Source: JAVEVH01 sp034005145 (GTDB taxonomy: Bacteria > Patescibacteriota > Dojkabacteria > SC72). Taken from it: 54,050 nucleotides of DNA. The notes below the pieces were generated by a model. It saw only the letters and a list, made by a program, of their open reading frames with translations, was not told the origin of the DNA and searched no databases. Below, in pieces: positions 50,015-54,050 of this stretch. A program made the translations under genes and the position numbers. The DNA is taken from contig JAVEVH010000002.1 of the NCBI GenBank assembly GCA_034005145.1, positions 1 to 54,050 on the forward strand, read 5' to 3'. Every line of letters begins with the position of its first letter. Positions within the stretch are counted from its first letter, which is position 1.

Positions 50015-51439
50015 TTAAGATCCAATTACATCTTTTACCTTGATGATTTCTAATATACTGTTATTGGATCTATTTTTAATAGAACTGCCACTAATAATAG
50101 CAATTTTATCATTTAAATCCAACTCTCCGTATGAATATATACACTCTACACTACTTAAGATTGCACTATCCCTATCTGTGGGGAAATCTTTAAGGTAGTA
50201 TCCTTTAACTCCTCTTACTAAGGAATTTTGTCTAATTCTTTGTATATCATTACTAATTTCCCATATCGGGATATTAAGTCTGTGTCTAGCTAAACTTAAA
50301 GATGTCTTACCACTTTGGGATATTACAATGATTCCTTTAAGGTAAAGGTTATTTGCTAAATCAAATACACTACTACATAGTTCATCTGTTTCAATGGAAG
50401 CCTGAGTATATCCCCCTACTTTCTGAGGCCTAAGTACATTCTCTACCTTTAAAGCAATATCATTCATCATTTTAATACTCTCTACTGGGTACTGACCAGT
50501 AGAACTCTCTGCAGAAAGCATTACAGCATCACATCCATCCATAATGGCATTAGCTACATCACTTACCTCTGCTCTTGTAGGTCTAATATTATCTCTCATA
50601 CTCTCTAACATTTGAGTTGCTACTATCACTGGCTTACCAACACTCCTACATTTAAATATCATCTGTTTTTGGATGACTGGAACCTCTTGTAGAGGTATCT
50701 CTACTCCCATATCTCCTCTTGCAACCATTATTCCATCTACAAGTGCTAATATCTGATCAAAGTTATCTATCCCTTCTCTATCTTCTATCTTAGCTATTAA
50801 CTTAGTATTACTCTTACCCATTACCTCTCTTACTACTGCTACATCAGTTACATTCCTAACAAAGGAAGCAGATATGTAATCAAAATTATGTTCTACTGCA
50901 TATTTAATATCTTCTCTATCCTTATCACTAAGTGTAGGGAAATTTAAATGAGTATTGGGTACATTAACAGTCTTTTTAGGCTTAAGAATCCCTCCCTGTA
51001 CTATCTCACAAAGTACCTCTTGTCCTTTAATATCTATTACATTTAAAACAATACTACCATCATCTAAAAGAATTGTACTATTTCTTGTAATATCTTGGTG
51101 TAGTGTAGGATATGTAGTAGCTATATACTTATCAGAGAGTTGATTACTATTAAAATATCCTTGCGAAACTATTATTAATGTGTCTTTCACTTTAAGATAT
51201 TTCTCTGATTCAAAACCAGTTACTCTAATCTTATGCCCCTTTGTATCTAACATTATCCCTACTCTTGGAGATATACTCCTAATCATTCTAGATACTCTAT
51301 CTAATTCATCAAAATCAGCAAAGGAAGCATTAATACGTGCTACATCCATACCATTACTAATCATATCTTTTAGTACATTTGCATCCCAAGAGGATGGACC
51401 TATTGTAGCTACTATTTTTGTTTTACAGAAATCTTTCAT
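50015..51439 (-). CDS. pyk: Pyruvate kinase, predicted K+-independent
   Basis: Last step of glycolysis: PEP plus ADP to pyruvate plus ATP. The sequence has KTKIVATIGPSS, ARINAS, AKIEDREGI with the catalytic Lys, VARGDMGVEIP with the metal-binding Asp, VATQMLESM and a C-terminal allosteric domain (about 350-475). In DTKGHKIR (65-72), Lys70 stands where K+-dependent enzymes have Glu (rabbit Glu117); Lys at this site marks K+-independent enzymes. The usual Pro before it is His. ATG 51439 is chosen because family proteins begin close to the TKIVATIGP motif; a TTG at 51481 and an ATG at 51460 lie upstream. tRNA-Cys follows. Confidence 0.95.
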   Translation of the reverse strand: MKDFCKTKIVATIGPSSWDANVLKDMISNGMDVARINASFADFDELDRVSRMIRSISPRVGIMLDTKGHKIRVTGFESEKYLKVKDTLIIVSQGYFNSNQLSDKYIATTYPTLHQDITRNSTILLDDGSIVLNVIDIKGQEVLCEIVQGGILKPKKTVNVPNTHLNFPTLSDKDREDIKYAVEHNFDYISASFVRNVTDVAVVREVMGKSNTKLIAKIEDREGIDNFDQILALVDGIMVARGDMGVEIPLQEVPVIQKQMIFKCRSVGKPVIVATQMLESMRDNIRPTRAEVSDVANAIMDGCDAVMLSAESSTGQYPVESIKMMNDIALKVENVLRPQKVGGYTQASIETDELCSSVFDLANNLYLKGIIVISQSGKTSLSLARHRLNIPIWEISNDIQRIRQNSLVRGVKGYYLKDFPTDRDSAILSSVECIYSYGELDLNDKIAIISGSSIKNRSNNSILEIIKVKDVIGS

Positions 51440-51509
51440 CAATATATCTAAAATATACATTAAGAGTAACTTAAGTAACAAGTAAACTACTATCCTATAT
51501 TATTACTGT

Positions 51510-51539
51510 TTGCAAATATCTATTAGTAGTATGTACAAT
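51510..51539 (+). promoter_or_regulatory. Promoter of the holin-like gene
   Basis: TTGCAA (51510-51515), an 18-bp spacer and TACAAT (51534-51539) with TG just before. The predicted start near 51546 leaves a leader of about 29 nt, unlike the leaderless genes. Confidence 0.65.
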
Positions 51540-51574
51540 GCTATTAGATATATAACATGAGGGGGTATATATAT

Positions 51575-51982
51575 ATGAGTAGAATATTAAAGAAATTAAT
51601 CCAATTCCTTTTAGTAGGATATTTTGTTTTTAATATCTTTAAAGGTTTTGTATTACCTACAAACTATATATATATTATCGCCCTATTTTTAATATTCTCT
51701 TTTACAATATTTCTGTCTTCGATAATATTAAATTTTCTTACAATAAAAGAAAATTTCATAACTACAATATTAATGAGTACTCTACTTTGTATAGGGGTAT
51801 TCTTTTTAGTAGAGGGTTTTATGCCTGGTTTTCAGATAGAGCAGTATACATTTGAGGGCTTAGATACAGGTAATCTTGTTGTTAACTCTTTTGAAGTAAC
51901 TAAGATTCTTACTATGATATTTGCTAGTGTTACATTCTCCTTTATTACATCTGTATTAAATGTTCTTGAGAAAACTTCGTAA
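51575..51982 (+). CDS. Small four-helix membrane protein, phage-holin-4-like
   Basis: 135 residues with four hydrophobic helices (about 6-24, 30-53, 57-82, 105-130). The phrases ILNFLTI before helix three and VEGFMPGFQIE after it resemble the Phage_holin_4_2 (DUF360) family of small bacterial membrane proteins, whose role is not firmly known. ATG 51575 is preferred over ATG 51557 because GAGGGGG lies about nine bases upstream in a leader, the only clear Shine-Dalgarno site in the window. It diverges from pyk and precedes secG. Confidence 0.55.
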   Translation: MSRILKKLIQFLLVGYFVFNIFKGFVLPTNYIYIIALFLIFSFTIFLSSIILNFLTIKENFITTILMSTLLCIGVFFLVEGFMPGFQIEQYTFEGLDTGNLVVNSFEVTKILTMIFASVTFSFITSVLNVLEKTS

Positions 51983-51993
51983 TATTGTATAAT
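51966..51993 (+). promoter_or_regulatory. Promoter of secG
   Basis: TTGAGA (51966-51971), a 16-bp spacer and TATAAT (51988-51993), seven bases before the ATG at 52001. It lies across the end of the preceding gene. Confidence 0.65.
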
Positions 51994-52000
51994 CGACAGT

Positions 52001-52231
52001 ATGAATCCTAACTTACAAAATATCCTTCTTTATGTTCAGATTGCTGTGTGCATTCTTGTGGTTGTATCTGTATTACTTCAAAATAGGGCTGAAGGATTAG
52101 GTAAAATGTTTGGTGGTGGTGGAGAGGTATTTAGGACTAAAAGAGGATTAGAAAAATTTCTTTACTACTTTACTATATTTTTAGCTGTCCTCTTAGTAGC
52201 TATATCTCTTCTGTTATATAAATACTCTTAA
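52001..52231 (+). CDS. secG: Preprotein translocase subunit SecG
   Basis: Auxiliary subunit of the SecYEG channel, which exports proteins through the membrane. The 76 residues have two membrane helices (about 7-24 and 52-73) around the conserved loop LLQNRAEGLGKMFGGGGEVF (25-44). The length matches the family. It is followed 12 nt later by the anchored substrate-binding protein, probably on one transcript. Confidence 0.92.
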   Translation: MNPNLQNILLYVQIAVCILVVVSVLLQNRAEGLGKMFGGGGEVFRTKRGLEKFLYYFTIFLAVLLVAISLLLYKYS

Positions 52232-52243
52232 TTGTAGTAAGTA

Positions 52244-54019
52244 ATGTCTAAAGAAGAAAAGTCTGAGAAGAAAAATAGGCTAGTATCAATGAAGGAAGCT
52301 TTCCTAAGGATTAACCCATCTAAAACTGTTATTAAGGTTGGTATTAAGAAAAAAGAAAGTTTTAGAGATTGGTTATGGAATTATCCTTCAAATTTGTCTA
52401 ACTTTTTCCAAAAAACATCCCCTATTAGCTTCATATTAGTATTTCTTTTATTAGGTAGTTCACTTTTTTTCTTTTTTAGAAGTGATATATTTGCTACAGC
52501 TATTTCAAATGAAAAAAACGATGTATTTGTAGAGGGTAATATTGGTGCTATATCTTCTTTTAATCCCCTATTTGCTACCCAAAATCCTGTAGATAGTGAT
52601 ATACAGGCTTTAGTATTTGAAAAATTCATAAATATATCTAATGATGGTAAACCACAAGATGGTATCGCTATTGATTGGATAGTGTCTTCAGATGGTAAAA
52701 TATATGATTTTGTAATTTCCCTAGATCATACTTGGCAGGATGGAGAACCTCTCACTATGGAGGATATCCTTTTTACTTTTGATATCTCAAAGGAGCTTTC
52801 TTCAAACTTAGGGTATGATACAGTAGGTTCTGCTCTTAGTGATGTTAAGATAAATATGATATCGGAAGATAAGGTGAGATTTACATTACCAGAGAGTAAT
52901 GCAACTTTCTTTGAAGCTATTTCTGTGTATATTGTACCTGCTCATAAATTTGAAGATATTCAATTAGCAGACATACCTTTTAGTTCATTTGCTAAATATC
53001 CAGTAGGTTCTGGTCCATATGAAGTGTATAGATCTGAACCTAATGTAGTATATCTTAAAGCTTCTAATTACTTCTGGGTAACACCTAAGATAGAGACATT
53101 CATATACCGACTCTACTCTGACTATGAGAGTTTAGAGGCAGCCTTTAGAAATGGGATATTAGATGCAATGGGTGGGGTTAATGGTAGTGATATGTCATAT
53201 ATTGATGAATATTCAGGTTTTGGTATAAAGGAAGTAACTCTTAATTCCAGATTAAGGATGATATTTTTTAATACAAGAAAAGAAAAATTACAAAGTAAAG
53301 AGATTAGACAAGCGTTAAATTATTTAACTAATAAAAGTAAACTCTTAGAATTAAGTAATGTATCTGGCTCACTGGCTAATGGTCCGATAGCTGCTAGTTC
53401 ATGGGCATACGATAGTAAGGAGGTTTCTGTATATGAATTTAATCAAGAGAAGGCTAATAAGATATTAAATAATTTGGGGTACTCTAAAAATGAAGAAACT
53501 GGGTACTATGAGAAAGAGGATAAAAAGATTTTAAGTTTTACTCTTTCGTACTATGATAATGATTTAAATGAGAGATTAGCTAATTCTTTAAAAGAGCTTT
53601 GGAGACAGGAGGGTATAGTATTAAATCTAGAACCTCTTTCATATAAACAGATTACACAAGAGATTGTAGCTACTAGAGATTTTGAATTACTAATGTTTGA
53701 AGTAGAGACTACAGTAGATCCAGATCAGTACAATCTATGGCACTCTCTTAAGAGTAACTACCCAGATTTAAATATATCAGGATATAGCTATGAGAGAGTA
53801 GATATACTTTTAGAAGATGCAAGAAGGAGTACTAAGTTAGATACTAGGAAGAAGAATTACTCCCTTTTCCAAAGGTATTTAACACAAGATTCACCAGCTA
53901 TATTCCTATATCATCCTAACTACACATATGTAGTTAAGGATAGTGTAGAGATCTCTGATATTAGTAATATATTCTATCCTTATCAAAGATTTGATAATGT
54001 AGAGTATTGGAGTAAGTAA
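52244..54019 (+). CDS. Membrane-anchored family 5 extracellular solute-binding protein (peptide/nickel type)
   Basis: 591 residues. A basic cytoplasmic tail (about 1-60) and one membrane helix (about 63-83) precede an SBP_bac_5 domain, the fold of OppA/DppA peptide receptors. Landmarks: ISSFNPLFATQNPVDSDIQ, FVISLDHTWQDGEPLTMEDI, YPVGSGPYEV and the C-terminal DPDQYNLWHS. There is no lipobox; anchoring by an uncleaved N-terminal helix fits a cell with one membrane. No ABC permease or ATPase genes are next to it in the window. Peptide binding is the default guess; the ligand is unknown. Confidence 0.88.
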   Translation: MSKEEKSEKKNRLVSMKEAFLRINPSKTVIKVGIKKKESFRDWLWNYPSNLSNFFQKTSPISFILVFLLLGSSLFFFFRSDIFATAISNEKNDVFVEGNIGAISSFNPLFATQNPVDSDIQALVFEKFINISNDGKPQDGIAIDWIVSSDGKIYDFVISLDHTWQDGEPLTMEDILFTFDISKELSSNLGYDTVGSALSDVKINMISEDKVRFTLPESNATFFEAISVYIVPAHKFEDIQLADIPFSSFAKYPVGSGPYEVYRSEPNVVYLKASNYFWVTPKIETFIYRLYSDYESLEAAFRNGILDAMGGVNGSDMSYIDEYSGFGIKEVTLNSRLRMIFFNTRKEKLQSKEIRQALNYLTNKSKLLELSNVSGSLANGPIAASSWAYDSKEVSVYEFNQEKANKILNNLGYSKNEETGYYEKEDKKILSFTLSYYDNDLNERLANSLKELWRQEGIVLNLEPLSYKQITQEIVATRDFELLMFEVETTVDPDQYNLWHSLKSNYPDLNISGYSYERVDILLEDARRSTKLDTRKKNYSLFQRYLTQDSPAIFLYHPNYTYVVKDSVEISDISNIFYPYQRFDNVEYWSK

Positions 54020-54020
54020 T

Positions 54021-54050
54021 TGCCAAGAGGGGGATTTGAACCCCCACCTT
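54021..54050 (-). tRNA. Partial tRNA (3' half), cut by window edge
   Basis: T arm GGGGG-TTCAAAT-CCCCC followed by acceptor strand TCTTGGC and discriminator A. The anticodon is outside. The acceptor differs by one base from tRNA-Leu(UAA) here, so a Leu isoacceptor is possible but not shown. Confidence 0.8.

Noticed and set aside
1..54050. UGA recoded as glycine, as in some CPR lineages
   Set aside because: TGA ends the class B PBP gene (36049) and the C39 gene (45455) at sensible places, and no in-frame TGA was needed in any conserved protein.

Overview
The window looks like part of a Candidate Phyla Radiation (Patescibacteria) genome, perhaps Dojkabacteria/WS6 or a close relative. The lineage is an inference from several signs: the DNA is AT-rich (about one third G+C by eye), genes are tightly packed and often overlap, and no biosynthetic operon is present. 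What is present is translation, DNA repair, peptidoglycan and division genes, plus many single-membrane-anchored surface proteins. The genetic code is standard: TGA ends the class B PBP gene (36049) and the C39 peptidase gene (45455). Two runs of exactly 100 N (1567-1666 and 8971-9070) are scaffold placeholders. They interrupt a sortase gene and mutS.

Layout. 1-1673 (minus): clpP (cut by the edge), a trigger factor without its PPIase domain, and a broken sortase. 1770-9598 (plus): an Ig-like surface protein, a YibE/F protein, an AI-2E family permease, a PEP-synthase-like protein that has lost its catalytic residues, and mutS. 9595-11310 (minus): a small winged-helix regulator and hisS. 11378-14098 (plus): a class A PBP. 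14095-31907 (minus): pheST, infC-rpmI-rplT, thrS, rsmD, a giant repeat surface protein, an rRNA/tRNA methyltransferase, recG with a small membrane ORF before it, a RelA/SpoT homologue, tyrS, rarA and a membrane methyltransferase. 31945-34997: truB and rsmI (plus), tatD (minus) and a Cys-rich anchored protein (plus). 34989-44491 (minus): a murein/division block transcribed ftsW-murG-murB-murA, then mraZ-rsmH-ftsL-pbpB-mraY. 44524-45331 (plus): a cytidylate-kinase-like gene and a rubredoxin-like gene. 45334-51439 (minus): tRNA-Leu, a surface operon (acyltransferase, deacetylase-like, Big_5/C39 peptidase), tRNA-Cys and pyk. 51575-54019 (plus): a holin-like membrane protein, secG and an anchored peptide-binding protein. 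The window ends in a partial tRNA.

Expression signals. Many starts have a TATAAT-like box ending 5-8 nt before the start codon, with no Shine-Dalgarno sequence. This is the geometry of leaderless transcripts, and it corrects several starts (2747, 31364, 34218, 42103). Within operons, start codons overlap the previous stop (TAATG) or follow it closely. A clear Shine-Dalgarno plus leader is seen at only one gene (51575). Three rho-independent terminators are visible. mraZ has a row of AGTGG boxes that fits MraZ autoregulation.

The points most worth a second look are the PEP synthase and MraY homologues with lost catalytic residues, the RSH protein with a dead hydrolase site, the 152-nt overlap of infC and rpmI, the leaderless promoter design, the acyltransferase/deacetylase/C39 surface operon, and unannotated small ORFs. 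No CRISPR array, insertion sequence, prophage or replication origin was seen. No stretch over 300 bases lacks a gene or an assembly gap.
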